Source: Curtobacterium sp. MCLR17_036 (GTDB taxonomy: Bacteria > Actinomycetota > Actinomycetes > Actinomycetales > Microbacteriaceae). Taken from it: a DNA stretch of 64,000 nt. The position numbers were made by a program, and so were the translations under genes. A model generated the notes under the pieces. The model made no database searches, had not been told where the DNA came from, and saw only the letters and a program-made list of their open reading frames with translations. The stretch covers positions 3,162,001 to 3,226,000 of the forward strand of contig NZ_CP126269.1 of the NCBI RefSeq assembly GCF_003234445.2, given 5' to 3'. Below are positions 18,853 to 27,736 of the stretch, in pieces. Positions within the stretch are counted from its first letter, which is position 1; each line of letters opens with the position of its first letter.

Positions 18853-20028
18853 TCAGGCCGGACGGATGACGGCCGTGGCGATCGCGGCGAGCCCCTCGCC
18901 CCGGCCGGTGAAGCCGAGGCCGTCGGTCGTCGTGCCGGACACCGCGACCGGCGCACCGACCACGGCCGACAGGGCGTCCTGCATCTCGGTCCGTCGTGCA
19001 CCGATGCGCGGGCGGTTCCCGATCACCTGCACGGTGACGGACACGGGGATCAGGTCCGCGGACGCCAGCATCGCGACCGCACCGCGGACGAAGACGTCGC
19101 CCGCCGCACCGGCGTACTGCGGGTCCGACGTGCCGAAGGTCCCGCCGATGTCGCCGAGGCCGCCGGCCGACAGCAGCGCGTCGCACACCGCGTGCGCCAC
19201 GGCGTCGCCGTCGCTGTGCCCGGAGAGCCCGGGTTCGCCGGGGAAGTCGAGCAGGCCGACCCGGCACGGCGACGCGGCGTCGAACGCGTGCACGTCGACG
19301 CCCAGGCCGACCCGGGTGTCGGTGGGAGCCGCAGAGCGGGACCGCACGATGGACTCGGCACGGCCGAGGTCCCAGGGCGTGGTGATCTTGAAGGCGTCGG
19401 CGTCGCCCTGGACGGACCGGACCGTGCGACCTGCGGCCCGGAACACGCCGGCGTCGTCGGTCTCGGACTGCTCGGACACGGCGTAGGCCTGCCGGAGCGC
19501 ACCGAGCGGGAACCCCTGCGGCGTCTGCACGGCGACGAGCGCGGACCGGTCGACGGTCTCGACGACGAGGTCCCCGTCGACGCGCTTGACGGTGTCGACG
19601 ACCGGCAGTGCGGGGACGAACCCGGCACCGGAGCCGTCGTGCACGGAACCGGCGACCGCGTCGAACACCCGGTCGAACTGGCTGGCGGGGGTCAGGCAGC
19701 GGGCCGCGTCGTGCACGAGGACCGTCTCGACGGCGTCGGGCAGCACGGCGAGGCCGGCCTGCACCGAGTCGTGCCGGTCGGCACCCCCGGCGACCACCGC
19801 CGTGTACGCCTCGGCAGCACCCGCGACCGCGGCGACCAGCCGACGGCAGTCGTCGAGCAGTGCCGCCGGCGCGACCACGACGACGAGCGTCGGCGCCGCC
19901 AGGGTGAAGAGGGGCTCGATCGCCCGCGCGAGCATGAGCGTGCCGGCGACGGGGACGAACGCCTTCGCGGTGCCGATGCCGAGCCGGGTGCCGGACCCCG
20001 CCGCGACGACGACGACCGCCCGGTCCAC
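18853..20028 (-). CDS. ispDF: bifunctional IspD/IspF, non-mevalonate isoprenoid enzyme
   Basis: 391 residues with two fused enzymes. IspD (about 1-225) transfers CMP to methylerythritol phosphate, with AAGSGTRLG nucleotide loop, LVHDAARCLTP and TPQGFPLGAL. IspF (about 235-391) makes the cyclic diphosphate, with metal ligands in GVDVHAF, SGHSDGDAVAHAVCDALL and GDIGGTFGTSD, and TTTDGLGFTGRGEGLAA near the end. The products act two steps apart with IspE between them. Start taken as GTG 20028; the preceding AGGGG is too close to be a good ribosome site, and no other start is available upstream before carD. The gene follows carD after 49 bases. Confidence 0.94.
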   Translation of the reverse strand: MDRAVVVVAAGSGTRLGIGTAKAFVPVAGTLMLARAIEPLFTLAAPTLVVVVAPAALLDDCRRLVAAVAGAAEAYTAVVAGGADRHDSVQAGLAVLPDAVETVLVHDAARCLTPASQFDRVFDAVAGSVHDGSGAGFVPALPVVDTVKRVDGDLVVETVDRSALVAVQTPQGFPLGALRQAYAVSEQSETDDAGVFRAAGRTVRSVQGDADAFKITTPWDLGRAESIVRSRSAAPTDTRVGLGVDVHAFDAASPCRVGLLDFPGEPGLSGHSDGDAVAHAVCDALLSAGGLGDIGGTFGTSDPQYAGAAGDVFVRGAVAMLASADLIPVSVTVQVIGNRPRIGARRTEMQDALSAVVGAPVAVSGTTTDGLGFTGRGEGLAAIATAVIRPA

Positions 20029-20077
20029 CCCTGCGGGGAACCGTGCGGTCGTCGTCCGTGCTGTCGCGTTCAGTGGC

Positions 20078-20560
20078 TCAGGAGGCCAGGACCTCGTCGA
20101 GGACGGTCGATGCCTTGTCCTCGTCGGTCTTCTCGGCCAGCGCGAGCTCGGAGATCAGGATCTGCCGGGCCTTCGCCAGCATCCGCTTCTCGCCCGCGGA
20201 GAGCCCGCGGTCCTGGTCGCGTCGCCAGAGGTCGCGGACGACCTCGGACACCTTGATGACGTCACCGGAAGCGAGCTTCTCGAGGTTCGCCTTGTACCGG
20301 CGTGACCAGTTGGTGGGTTCCTCGGTGAACGGCGCCCGGAGGACCTCGAACACCTTGTCGAGTCCTTCCTTGCCGATCACGTCGCGGACGCCGACCAGGT
20401 CGACGTTGTCCGCCGGGACCTCGATCGTCAGGTCACCCTGCGTGACGCGCAGTTTCAGGTAGACCTTTTCCTCGCCCTTGATGACGCGCGTCTTGACTTC
20501 AGAGATGGTTGCCGCCCCGTGGTGGGGGTAGACGACGGTCTCGCCGACCTCGAATTGCAT
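20078..20560 (-). CDS. carD: CarD family RNA polymerase-binding regulator
   Basis: 160 residues. CarD binds the RNA polymerase beta subunit and stabilises open complexes, notably at rRNA promoters. The N-terminal Tudor-like RNAP-interacting domain ([20 protein letters not shown] to [15 protein letters not shown], about 1-60) is followed by a helical DNA-binding domain with [21 protein letters not shown] and the conserved tryptophan in [10 protein letters not shown]. It leads the operon carD-ispDF-cysS-rlmB and is divergent from a lipoprotein gene, the same arrangement as carD and lpqE in mycobacteria. Confidence 0.96.
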   Translation of the reverse strand: MQFEVGETVVYPHHGAATISEVKTRVIKGEEKVYLKLRVTQGDLTIEVPADNVDLVGVRDVIGKEGLDKVFEVLRAPFTEEPTNWSRRYKANLEKLASGDVIKVSEVVRDLWRRDQDRGLSAGEKRMLAKARQILISELALAEKTDEDKASTVLDEVLAS

Positions 20561-20586
20561 GTATCAGGCTCCGTTCCCAGACTTCC

Positions 20587-20592
20587 AGTTTA
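20587..20592 (-). promoter_or_regulatory. -10 element of carD operon
   Basis: TGTGG-TAAACT on the minus strand, 27 nt upstream of the carD ATG, giving a short leader of about 20 nt. TTACCC lies about 15 nt further upstream; the -35 is weak. Confidence 0.55.
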
Positions 20593-20647
20593 CCACAAGG
20601 GCGTTTCGGGTAAGGGGACCCTCAGCACGACGCCCACCCGTCGATCG

Positions 20648-20653
20648 GTAGGA
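20648..20653 (+). promoter_or_regulatory. -10 element of lipoprotein gene
   Basis: TAGGAT, 46 nt before the TTG start at 20700. The same hexamer is found upstream of tRNA-Thr and glnR in this window. Confidence 0.45.
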
Positions 20654-20699
20654 TGGTGCGGGACCGTCCGGTCCTCATCGTGACTTACGGAGGAATCTC

Positions 20700-21239
20700 T
20701 TGCGAGCTCGGGTACTCGTGTCCGTCGCCGTTGCGGCAACCATCGCGCTCGGCGCCACCGGCTGCGAGTTCATGTCGCCCGCGCACACCGTCGACATCAA
20801 GCAGATCACGGACGGCGTCAACGTCTCGACCGGCAAGGTGGACGTGCGCAACGCCCTCCTCATCTCGGACGACGGCACCGCGGCGCGCTTCGTCGGCACG
20901 CTCGTGAACAACGACGAGCGCGACGCGATCACCGTCTCGGTGGAGATCGGTGGCGACACCGAGACCGTCCTCGTGCCGGCGAACGCGCACGTCGACCTGG
21001 CGAACGACTCGCAGCACGCGACGCTCGACTTCGACAGCGCCGACGCCGAGCCGGGCTCGCTGGCGAAGGTGTACTTCTCCTACCCCGACACCGAGGGCGT
21101 CTCGGCGAACGTCCCCGTCCTGACCTCCTCGCAGGAGGAGTACGCGACCCTCGCCCCCACCTCGACGCCCACCGGCCAGGTCACGCTGCCGGTCGAGACC
21201 CCGTCGGCCACGCCGACGGACGAGCCCTCCGGCGACTGA
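20700..21239 (+). CDS. secreted lipoprotein, LpqE-position homologue
   Basis: 179 residues from a TTG start with a strong GGAGGA ribosome site six bases upstream. Signal peptide MRARVLVSVAVAATIALGAT followed by a lipobox cysteine (GATGCEF, C22), so lipid-anchored outside the membrane. The mature part has a beta-rich pattern (VSTGKVDVRNALLISDDG, RFVGTLVNNDERDAITV) ending in a Thr/Pro-rich tail. Divergent from carD exactly as lpqE is in Mycobacterium, and the predicted immunoglobulin-like fold suits that family; function unknown. A very strong hairpin follows. Confidence 0.82.
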   Translation: MRARVLVSVAVAATIALGATGCEFMSPAHTVDIKQITDGVNVSTGKVDVRNALLISDDGTAARFVGTLVNNDERDAITVSVEIGGDTETVLVPANAHVDLANDSQHATLDFDSADAEPGSLAKVYFSYPDTEGVSANVPVLTSSQEEYATLAPTSTPTGQVTLPVETPSATPTDEPSGD

Positions 21240-21277
21240 CGCCGAGCGCGTCGCCTCGGCGTCGCTGCGCACCGCTC

Positions 21278-21328
21278 GGACAGGAGGCCCGGTGCGAGTC
21301 CCTGGGACTCGCACCGGGCCTCCTGTCC
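21278..21328. terminator. perfect 24-bp hairpin, GGAGGCCCGGTGC family
   Basis: GGACAGGAGGCCCGGTGC plus six bases pairs over all 24 positions with its complement across a three-base loop. It sits between the convergent lipoprotein and regX3 genes, eight bases from the regX3 stop. Confidence 0.88.
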
Positions 21329-21335
21329 GTGCGTC

Positions 21336-22016
21336 TCAGGCCTCGATGCGGTAGCCGAGCCCGCGGACGGTCACCAGGACCTCCGGGGTGGACGGCACGC
21401 GCTCGATCTTCGAGCGGATCCGCTTGATGTGCACGTCGAGGGTCTTCGTGTCCCCGAAGTAGTCCGAGCCCCAGACACGGTCGATGAGCTGCCCGCGGGT
21501 GAGCACCCGCCCGGCGTTCCGGAGCAGCAGCTCGAGCAGCTCGAACTCCTTGAGCGGCATCGGCGTCTCCGAGCCGTCCACCGACACGGTGTGCCGCTCG
21601 ACGTCCATCCGGATGCCGCCGACCTGCAGGATCCCGCTGTCCGCCGGGTCGTCCTCGGTGCGGCGGCGCAGGACCGCGCGGATCCGGGCCAGGAGCTCCC
21701 GGGTCGAGTACGGCTTCGTCACGTAGTCGTCCGCACCGAGCTCGAGTCCGACGACGATGTCCACCTCGGAGTCCTTCGCGGTGAGCATGATGATCGGCGC
21801 GTTCGACCGGGTGCGGATCTGCCGGCACACCTCGGTGCCGCTGAGCCCCGGCAGCATGAGGTCGAGGAGGACGAGGTCGGGGTTCTCGGAGTCGAACTTC
21901 GACAGCGCGGTCACGCCGTCGGCCGCGACGGAGGTGTCGTACCCCTCGCGCTGCAGCAGGAACTCCAGGGGCTCGCTCAGGGCCGGCTCGTCGTCGACGA
22001 TGAGGATCTTGGTCAC
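21336..22016 (-). CDS. regX3: RegX3/PhoP-type response regulator
   Basis: 226 residues from GTG 22016. Receiver domain with acidic pair in ILIVDDEPAL, phospho-acceptor Asp in DLVLLDLMLPG, Thr in IIMLTAKDS and Lys in DYVTKPYS, then an OmpR/PhoB winged helix (LTRGQLIDRVWGSDYFG and LDVHIKRIRSKIE). Such regulators bind 11-nt direct repeats (PHO boxes) and control phosphate starvation genes. The start overlaps the sensor stop (GTGA). The gene pair is divergent from phoU, and PHO-box repeats are present at that intergenic region and at pstS, which supports the assignment. Confidence 0.94.
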   Translation of the reverse strand: MTKILIVDDEPALSEPLEFLLQREGYDTSVAADGVTALSKFDSENPDLVLLDLMLPGLSGTEVCRQIRTRSNAPIIMLTAKDSEVDIVVGLELGADDYVTKPYSTRELLARIRAVLRRRTEDDPADSGILQVGGIRMDVERHTVSVDGSETPMPLKEFELLELLLRNAGRVLTRGQLIDRVWGSDYFGDTKTLDVHIKRIRSKIERVPSTPEVLVTVRGLGYRIEA

Positions 22017-23179
22017 GATGGCTGCTCTTCCAGTTGCTCTTCGAGTGCTGTGGTCAGTTCGGGGTCCGCCTCGGGCAGGCGGATGGTGAAGGTCGAGCCC
22101 TTGCCGGGCTGCGACCAGACGCGCACGTCGCCGCCGTGGTTGCCGACGACGTGCTTGACGATCGCGAGCCCCAGGCCGGTGCCCCCGGTCGCCCGCGACC
22201 GCGCGGGGTCGACGCGGTAGAACCGCTCGAAGACCCGGTCGAGGTCGGCCTCGGGGATCCCGACGCCCTGGTCGGTGACCGCGATCTCGACGAAGCCCTT
22301 CGACGACCGGACGCCCACCCCGACCCGGGTGCGGTCCGGCGAGTACTTCACGGCGTTCGCGATGAGGTTCGACACGGCGACCTGCAGCAGGCCGGGGTCG
22401 CCCATGACGCGGAGCTTCGTCTTCTTCGCCCGGACGAGCTCGATCTGGCGCGCGCGGGCGACGACCTCGTTCGCGTCGACGGCGGCCTGCACGATCTTGT
22501 CGATGCCGGTGTCCTCGCTGTTCTGCAGCGCGTCGACCGACTGCAGGCGGGACAGCTCGATGATGTCCTTCGTCAGGGCACCGAGCCGCTCGGACTCGCT
22601 GATGAGCTGCGCGGCGAACTTCCGCACGTGCTCGGGCTCGTCGGCGGCGACCACGAGGGTCTCGGCGAGCAGGCCGATCGCGCCGATGGGCGTCTTCAGC
22701 TCGTGCGAGATGTTGGCGACGAAGTCGCGGCGCACCTCGTCGATGCGGCGGCTCTCGGTCAGGTCGTCCGCCGTGAGCAGCACGTACCGGTTGCCGAGCT
22801 GCGCGGCGCGGAAGCTCAGGTAGCCGATGAGCTCCCCGTGGTGCCCGCGCGGGAGCTCGAGGTCCTCCGAGGCCATCTCGCCGCTCTTCCGCACCCGGTC
22901 GACGACGTCGAGCAGCTCGCGGTGCACGAGTCGGCGGCGCACGACGAGCCCGGCGGTGAGCGCCTGCGGCGACGCCGCCACGACGGTGTTCGACGGGTCG
23001 ACGACGACCGCCGGGTTGTGCATGGTGGCGATCACGGCCGCGACGCCGTCCGGCAGCGATCGCTCCGCCACGTCGGCTGCACGTGCCGTGCGCTCGGCGG
23101 TGATGATCAGCACCACGACGCCCGCGCCGAAGATCCCGCCGAGGAGCATCGACAGTGGCACGAGCCACGCGTTGTCCAT
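22013..23179 (-). CDS. senX3: SenX3/PhoR-type sensor histidine kinase
   Basis: 388 residues from ATG 23179 (MDNAWLVPLSMLLGGIFGAG). One N-terminal transmembrane segment (about 5-27), a PAS-like cytoplasmic region (about 50-150), then the kinase: phospho-acceptor His in FVANISHELKTPIGAIG, N box NLIANAVKYSPD, G1 DQGVGIPEADL, F box VFERFYRVDPA, G2 GGTGLGLAIVKH. It lacks a large external sensing domain, as in SenX3, which is thought to sense phosphate through the Pst system and PhoU. Co-translated with regX3. Confidence 0.93.
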   Translation of the reverse strand: MDNAWLVPLSMLLGGIFGAGVVVLIITAERTARAADVAERSLPDGVAAVIATMHNPAVVVDPSNTVVAASPQALTAGLVVRRRLVHRELLDVVDRVRKSGEMASEDLELPRGHHGELIGYLSFRAAQLGNRYVLLTADDLTESRRIDEVRRDFVANISHELKTPIGAIGLLAETLVVAADEPEHVRKFAAQLISESERLGALTKDIIELSRLQSVDALQNSEDTGIDKIVQAAVDANEVVARARQIELVRAKKTKLRVMGDPGLLQVAVSNLIANAVKYSPDRTRVGVGVRSSKGFVEIAVTDQGVGIPEADLDRVFERFYRVDPARSRATGGTGLGLAIVKHVVGNHGGDVRVWSQPGKGSTFTIRLPEADPELTTALEEQLEEQPS

Positions 23180-23207
23180 GCCGCCAGTGTAGGAGTCGTC
23201 ACACGGG

Positions 23208-23229
23208 GTTCGGACCCCGTTCACCCGTG
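23208..23229. promoter_or_regulatory. PHO-box-like direct repeat, senX3 side
   Basis: Two adjacent 11-nt units, GTTCGGACCCC (23208-23218) and GTTCACCCGTG (23219-23229), resembling the GTTCACC-N4 units bound by PhoP/RegX3-type regulators. It lies 29 nt upstream of the senX3 start, suggesting autoregulation. Confidence 0.55.
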
Positions 23230-23261
23230 CTCGCGGTGGTTCCGGGCCACGAGCGCGAAGC

Positions 23262-23294
23262 GTTCAGCCGGACGTCACCGTTCGTTCACCTGGG
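23262..23294 (+). promoter_or_regulatory. PHO box upstream of phoU, three 11-nt units
   Basis: GTTCAGCCGGA, CGTCACCGTTC and GTTCACCTGGG follow one another without gaps, each 11 nt with a (G/C)(T/G)TCA(C/G)C core. The array ends 42 nt before the phoU ATG. This is the architecture of the actinobacterial PHO box. Confidence 0.75.
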
Positions 23295-23336
23295 CTGACG
23301 ACACTCGTCCGGTACGCATCAGAGAGGCACTCCCCC

Positions 23337-24008
23337 ATGCGCGAAGTCTTCCAACAGGAACTCCAGGACGTCCAGGAGCGACTGACCGAGATCGCCGGAC
23401 TCGTCGAGTCCGCCATCACCCGAGCCACGCAGGCGTTCTCCGACTCGGACGTCGCCCTCGCCGACGAGGTGATCGCCGACGACGCGAAGATCGACGAGGC
23501 GGCCAACAGCCTCGACGAGATCGCGATCGACATCCTCGCCCGCCAGGCACCCGTCGCCCGCGACCTGCGCGTCGTCGTGACCGCCCTGCGCGTGAGCTCC
23601 TCGCTCGAGCGGATGGGCGACATGGCCGAGCACATCGCCCAGCTCGCCCGGCAGCGCTTCCCCGAGAAGGTCGTGCCGAAGGGCCTCCGCCCCACCTTCA
23701 AGGAGATGGGCAAGCACGACGTCGCGATGGCGCAGAAGCTCACGCGTCTGCTCGCGACCGAGGACATCGCACTGTCCGCCGAGATCCGCGACGAGGACGA
23801 CGCGGTGGACGAGCTGCACGCCAGCGTCTTCGACTTCGTGCTCGGTGAGACCTGGAAGGGCAACCCGATCGACACGGTCGACGCCACCCTGGCCTCGCGC
23901 TACCACGAGCGCTTCGCCGACCACGCGGTCTCGATCGCGAAGAAGGTCGAGTACCTGGCGACGGGCGACTGGACCGGCGCCTCGTCGGTGACGGCCTCCC
24001 CCGCCTGA
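23337..24008 (+). CDS. phoU: phosphate signalling protein PhoU
   Basis: 223 residues, all-helical, two PhoU three-helix bundles. Characteristic metal-binding motifs appear as DDAKIDEAANSLDE in the first bundle and DEDDAVDELHASVF in the second; LRVVVTALRVSSSLERMGDM is the best conserved block. PhoU links the Pst importer to the sensor kinase and represses phosphate uptake when phosphate is plentiful. Divergent from senX3-regX3 with PHO-box repeats between them. A 14-bp hairpin terminates it. Confidence 0.96.
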   Translation: MREVFQQELQDVQERLTEIAGLVESAITRATQAFSDSDVALADEVIADDAKIDEAANSLDEIAIDILARQAPVARDLRVVVTALRVSSSLERMGDMAEHIAQLARQRFPEKVVPKGLRPTFKEMGKHDVAMAQKLTRLLATEDIALSAEIRDEDDAVDELHASVFDFVLGETWKGNPIDTVDATLASRYHERFADHAVSIAKKVEYLATGDWTGASSVTASPA

Positions 24009-24028
24009 CCCGACGCCCCGACGTCACC

Positions 24029-24060
24029 GAGCCGGACGGACCCCACGGTCCGTCCGGCTC
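24029..24060. terminator. perfect 14-bp hairpin after phoU
   Basis: GAGCCGGACGGACC pairs with GGTCCGTCCGGCTC over a four-base loop, 20 nt past the phoU stop. Confidence 0.8.
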
Positions 24061-24084
24061 GCTGCGTTCTGCGAGGATCGAGGC

Positions 24085-24633
24085 ATGGCACAGGTCGCGA
24101 TCATCGTCAACGGCATGCCCGGTTCCGGCAAGAGCACGATCGGAACGGCGCTGGCCGAGGTGCTCGGCTGCCCGTTCCTGTCGAAGGACCGCATCAAGGA
24201 GCCCCTGGCCGACGTCGTCGGCCCGATGATCGCGTCCCGCCCCCTCGGCGGCATCGCGATGGACACGATGTGGGCCATGGCGCGGGCCGTCGAGAACGGG
24301 GTCGTCCTCGACGCCGTCTGGCTGCCGTCACGTGACCGGGACCTGCTGGAGGCGCAGCTCGCCTCCGCCGGGTCGCCCCGCGCCGTCGAGGTGTGGTGCG
24401 ACACCGACCGCGCGACCGCCGAGGAGCGGCTGCGCGACCGGTACGACCCGGGCACCGTGCCGGTGCGGCACGAGGTGCACGGGGACCTGGCGTCCGTGCT
24501 CGGCTTCTGGGACGAGCACGGGGGGACCGCCGGACCGGTCGGGCTGCCCGGCGTCCCGGTGGTCCGCGTCGACACCACCGCGCCGTACGACGTCGGCGCC
24601 CTGGTGCAGGAGATCGCGTCGCACTTCGTCTGA
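24085..24633 (+). CDS. P-loop kinase-like protein
   Basis: 182 residues. Walker A GMPGSGKST at residues 10-18, LSKDRIKEPL after the second strand, VVLDAVWLPSRDR as Walker B-like strand, and a lid region EERLRDRYDPGTVPVRHEVH. The layout is that of small-molecule or zeta-toxin-like AAA kinases (gluconate/shikimate kinase size range), but the substrate cannot be read from the sequence. Starts six bases after a GAGGAT box, so possibly leaderless. It stands alone between phoU and gpmA. Confidence 0.75.
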   Translation: MAQVAIIVNGMPGSGKSTIGTALAEVLGCPFLSKDRIKEPLADVVGPMIASRPLGGIAMDTMWAMARAVENGVVLDAVWLPSRDRDLLEAQLASAGSPRAVEVWCDTDRATAEERLRDRYDPGTVPVRHEVHGDLASVLGFWDEHGGTAGPVGLPGVPVVRVDTTAPYDVGALVQEIASHFV

Positions 24634-24727
24634 ACGCGCACGGCTCGTGCGGCCGACCACAGCGGTGGAACCGACCGTGCTGCGGGCGCGACAGGTCCTG
24701 GGAGCGGTGATCCGTTCCTCCCGGCAG

Positions 24728-24768
24728 AGCGACAGGAGTCGGCGGAACACCCGCTGCACACTGTCGCT
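24728..24768. repeat. weak inverted repeat AGCGACAG...CTGTCGCT
   Basis: Eight-base arms separated by 25 bases, followed by TTCGCGA. A similar arrangement (AGCGAC ... GTCGCTTTCGCGA) occurs at 44125-44166. Rest of the gap 24634-24838 shows no gene. Confidence 0.45.
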
Positions 24769-24838
24769 TTCGCGAAGGTCCGCGTGCGAGCTGCTCGCGC
24801 GGCAGGGATCGCACCGGAGCCGGCTCCGGGGCTCGCAC

Positions 24839-24871
24839 GAACGCCCCGTCCGGACTCCGGACGGGGCGTTC
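24839..24871. terminator. 16-bp hairpin between kinase and gpmA genes
   Basis: GAACGCCCCGTCCGGA and TCCGGACGGGGCGTTC are exact complements around a single base, in practice a 14-bp stem with a GACTC loop. Ends ten bases before the gpmA stop (minus strand) and serves as its terminator. Confidence 0.8.
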
Positions 24872-24881
24872 TCGTGTGCTG

Positions 24882-25628
24882 CTACTTCTTGGCGCCCTGG
24901 GCAGCCACGGCGGCGGCGCCGGCGGCTGCGGCCTCGGGGTCGAGGTAGTAGGCCGGCTTCGTCGGACGGAAGTCGTCGTCGAGCTCGTACACCAGCGGGA
25001 TGCCCGTCGGGATGTTCAGCCCGGCGATGTCGTCGTCGGAGATGCCGTCGAGGTGCTTCACGAGCGCGCGGAGCGAGTTGCCGTGCGCGGTGACCAGCAC
25101 CGTCTTGCCCTCGCCCAGGTCCTTCGTGATGTCGGACTCCCAGTACGGCAGCAGGCGGTCGATCACGAGCTTGAGCGACTCGGTGCGGGGCAGCTGGTCG
25201 CCGAGGTCGGCGTAGCGGCGGTCACCGGCCTGCGACCACTCGGCGTCGTCGGCGATGGGGGGCGGCGGGACGTCGAACGAACGGCGCCACTCCATGAACT
25301 GCTGCTCGCCGTACTGCTCGAGCGTCTGGGCCTTGTCCTTGCCCTGCAGGTCGCCGTAGTGGCGCTCGTTGAGGCGCCAGTCGCGCTTCACCGGCAGCCA
25401 CGCCAGGTCGGCCTGGAGCAGCGCGATGTCGGCCGTCTGGATCGCGCGGGTGAGGAGCGAGGTGTAGAGGACGTCGGGGACGATGCCGGACTCGGCGATG
25501 AGGTCGCCGGCCCGCTTCGCCTCCTTCTCGCCCAGCTCGCTGAGCCGGACGTCGACCCAACCGGTGAACAGGTTCTTCTGGTTCCAGTCACTGTTGCCGT
25601 GACGGAGCAGGACGAGCGTGGAGGTCAT
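24882..25628 (-). CDS. gpmA: 2,3-bisphosphoglycerate-dependent phosphoglycerate mutase
   Basis: 248 residues, normal length. Interconverts 3- and 2-phosphoglycerate in glycolysis. Phospho-histidine motif [20 protein letters not shown] near the N-terminus, [30 protein letters not shown], and second catalytic His in [14 protein letters not shown]. The C-terminus ends in an Ala-rich tail ([17 protein letters not shown]), common in actinobacteria. Divergent from the methyltransferase gene with 45 bases between starts. Confidence 0.96.
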   Translation of the reverse strand: MTSTLVLLRHGNSDWNQKNLFTGWVDVRLSELGEKEAKRAGDLIAESGIVPDVLYTSLLTRAIQTADIALLQADLAWLPVKRDWRLNERHYGDLQGKDKAQTLEQYGEQQFMEWRRSFDVPPPPIADDAEWSQAGDRRYADLGDQLPRTESLKLVIDRLLPYWESDITKDLGEGKTVLVTAHGNSLRALVKHLDGISDDDIAGLNIPTGIPLVYELDDDFRPTKPAYYLDPEAAAAGAAAVAAQGAKK

Positions 25629-25660
25629 GCCCCCGAGTCTACCGAGCAGCACCGGCCCCG

Positions 25661-25666
25661 TACCCT
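25661..25666 (+). promoter_or_regulatory. -10 element, leaderless-type start of methyltransferase gene
   Basis: TACCCT seven bases before ATG 25674, with no ribosome site between, predicting a leaderless transcript. Confidence 0.55.
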
Positions 25667-25673
25667 TGTCCAC

Positions 25674-26447
25674 ATGCCCATCGGGAACGTCACGCGCGGC
25701 ACCACCGGGTACAACCGGCTCCGCCGCGTCGACCGGTGGATCGCCTCGCTGCCGGCCCTGCGACGGAGCGACGACCCGCTCGTCGCGGACGTCGGGTACG
25801 GGGCCTCGCCGACGACGACGCTCGAGCTCCGCGACCGGCTGGCGCTCGTCCGGCCGGACGTCGAGGTCACCGGGATCGAGATCGAACCGGCTCGCGTGGC
25901 GTTCGCGAACGCGGGCACCCGCGACGGCGTGACCTTCCGGCTCGGCGGCTTCGAGACCCCCACGCCCGGGCAGCGCCGACCGGCCGTGATCCGGGCGTTC
26001 AACGTGCTGCGGCAGTACGACGAGTCGGCGGTGGTCGGCTCGTGGCGGATCATGCAGGACCGGCTGCAACCCGGCGGGGCGCTCGTCGAGGGCACGTGCA
26101 ACGAGGTGGGGCGGGTGGCCTCGTGGGTGACGCTCGACGACGTCGCGCCGCGGACCTTCACGGTGTCGCTGCGGCTCGCCGGGCTCGACGTGCCGAGCAT
26201 CGTGGCGGAACGGCTGCCGAAGGCCCTCATCCACCGCAACGTGCCCGGCGAACGGGTGCACGCGTTCCTCGGCGACCTCGACCTGTCGTGGGCGGTCGCC
26301 GCGCCGCTCGGCACGTACGGGCCCCGGCAGCGGTGGATCGCCACCGTGCGCGGGATGCGGGACCGCGGGTGGCCGGTGCTGCACGGGGTGGCGCGGTGGC
26401 GGCTCGGCGAGCTGTCCGTGCCGTGGGCGGCGGTCGAGCCCGCCTGA
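25674..26447 (+). CDS. SAM-dependent methyltransferase-like protein
   Basis: 257 residues. [20 protein letters not shown], then the class I methyltransferase-like pocket [16 protein letters not shown] (degenerate GxGxxP motif I), acidic [14 protein letters not shown] (end of strand 2) and [15 protein letters not shown]. The first half of the fold is recognisable, while the C-terminal half ([33 protein letters not shown]) belongs to a conserved actinobacterial group without assigned substrate. Divergent from gpmA; convergent with ygfZ and separated from it by a hairpin. Confidence 0.75.
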   Translation: MPIGNVTRGTTGYNRLRRVDRWIASLPALRRSDDPLVADVGYGASPTTTLELRDRLALVRPDVEVTGIEIEPARVAFANAGTRDGVTFRLGGFETPTPGQRRPAVIRAFNVLRQYDESAVVGSWRIMQDRLQPGGALVEGTCNEVGRVASWVTLDDVAPRTFTVSLRLAGLDVPSIVAERLPKALIHRNVPGERVHAFLGDLDLSWAVAAPLGTYGPRQRWIATVRGMRDRGWPVLHGVARWRLGELSVPWAAVEPA

Positions 26448-26520
26448 CGTGGGCGCGGTCGTGCCCACCTGACCCGGGCGCGGTCCGGGTCGCGGCCGGG
26501 CGGCCGTCCGTCCCGCGCGC

Positions 26521-26568
26521 CCGAAGCGGACACGAACCGTGGGACCGCGCGGTTCGGGCTCACTTCGG
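26521..26568. terminator. imperfect hairpin between convergent genes
   Basis: CCGAAGCGGACACGAACCG pairs imperfectly with CGGTTCGGGCTCACTTCGG, loop about ten bases. Placed between the methyltransferase gene and ygfZ. Confidence 0.5.
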
Positions 26569-26620
26569 TCGTGCGCAGCGTCCGCCGGCCGGTTCGCCGC
26601 GGCGGCAGTCCGGCGGTCGG

Positions 26621-27736
26621 CTAGGAGCGCTTCACCGCGCCGAGCCTCGGCAGCCGCGGGACGTTCGCCGTCGCACCGGCCCCGGGCGGGACGATCGTCT
26701 CCTGCGCCGCGGTCACGACGACGCCGTCGGCCTCGAGCGTCAGCGTCGCCGTCGGGTCGAGGGAGCGCTTCACCACGGCGAGGCCGATCGGCCCGAGCTC
26801 GTGGTGCACGGCCGAGGCGGCGAGCCGCCCGACCTGCTGGTCGTCGAGCAGCACGGGCGTGCCCGGCGCGGGCAGCACCGCGTCGGAGCCGTCGAGGTGC
26901 AGCTGCACGACCCGACGCGGCGGGTGCCCGAGGTTGTGGACCTTCGCGACGGTCTCCTGGCCGCGGTAGCAGCCCTTCGTCAGGTGCACCGCGGAGCGCA
27001 GCCAGTCGAGTTCGTGCGGGATGGTGCGGTCGTCGGTGTCGGACAGGGTCGGGCGCCAGGCGGCGATCCGCAGGGCCTCGTGCGCGAGCAGCCCCGCGAC
27101 GGGGACGTCCGATGCAGCGATCGCATCCGCGGTGCCGGGGGTGACCACGGCGATGCGGAGGGTCCAGTCGGAGCCGGGGTGGGCCTCCTGGGCGGCGTAG
27201 CCCCACCCACCGGGCGTGACGGCGGCCCAGGGGTCGACCCACTCGGCGACGGGCGGTTCCGGCAGGTCCACGGATGCGAAGGGGGCGGCCTCGCCGAACC
27301 AGCCGATGGTCGCGAACGCGTCGGAGCGGTCGGCGACCTCGACCCGGAGCATGAAGCGCATCGAGTCGAGCCAGCCGGCGAGCGGCGCCGCGTCGGCGCG
27401 CTCGGTGAGCAGCCAGACCGTCGACCCGTCGTCGACGACGCGGGCGGCGTGCTCGACGCGGCCGGCCTGGTCGAGCACGAGGGTCTCGGTGCTGACGCCC
27501 GCCGGCAGACCGGTGAGCTGCTGCGAGGTGATCGAGTTGAGCCAGGACAGGCGGTCCGGCCCGGTCACCGTGACGACGCCGGTCCCCAGCTCGACCACGG
27601 CGCGGCCCCGGGCGAGCAGGCGCTGCTCACCGATCGGGTTGCCGAAGTGCGCGGCGACCGCCCCGGTGCCCGACGCGTCGTCCGACGCGGCGGCCGAGGC
27701 CGAGACGAACCCGTCACGCGCCGCGAACGCCGACAT
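26621..27736 (-). CDS. ygfZ: folate-binding YgfZ family protein
   Basis: 371 residues. Tetrahydrofolate-binding relative of the glycine-cleavage T protein, thought to help iron-sulfur cluster enzymes. The diagnostic motif KGCYRGQE is in [20 protein letters not shown]. Also [18 protein letters not shown] and [16 protein letters not shown] in the N-terminal part. Its ATG shares one base with the stop of the nitrobindin gene upstream (TGATG), so the small ORF, nitrobindin and ygfZ form a tightly coupled three-gene unit. Confidence 0.93.
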   Translation of the reverse strand: MSAFAARDGFVSASAAASDDASGTGAVAAHFGNPIGEQRLLARGRAVVELGTGVVTVTGPDRLSWLNSITSQQLTGLPAGVSTETLVLDQAGRVEHAARVVDDGSTVWLLTERADAAPLAGWLDSMRFMLRVEVADRSDAFATIGWFGEAAPFASVDLPEPPVAEWVDPWAAVTPGGWGYAAQEAHPGSDWTLRIAVVTPGTADAIAASDVPVAGLLAHEALRIAAWRPTLSDTDDRTIPHELDWLRSAVHLTKGCYRGQETVAKVHNLGHPPRRVVQLHLDGSDAVLPAPGTPVLLDDQQVGRLAASAVHHELGPIGLAVVKRSLDPTATLTLEADGVVVTAAQETIVPPGAGATANVPRLPRLGAVKRS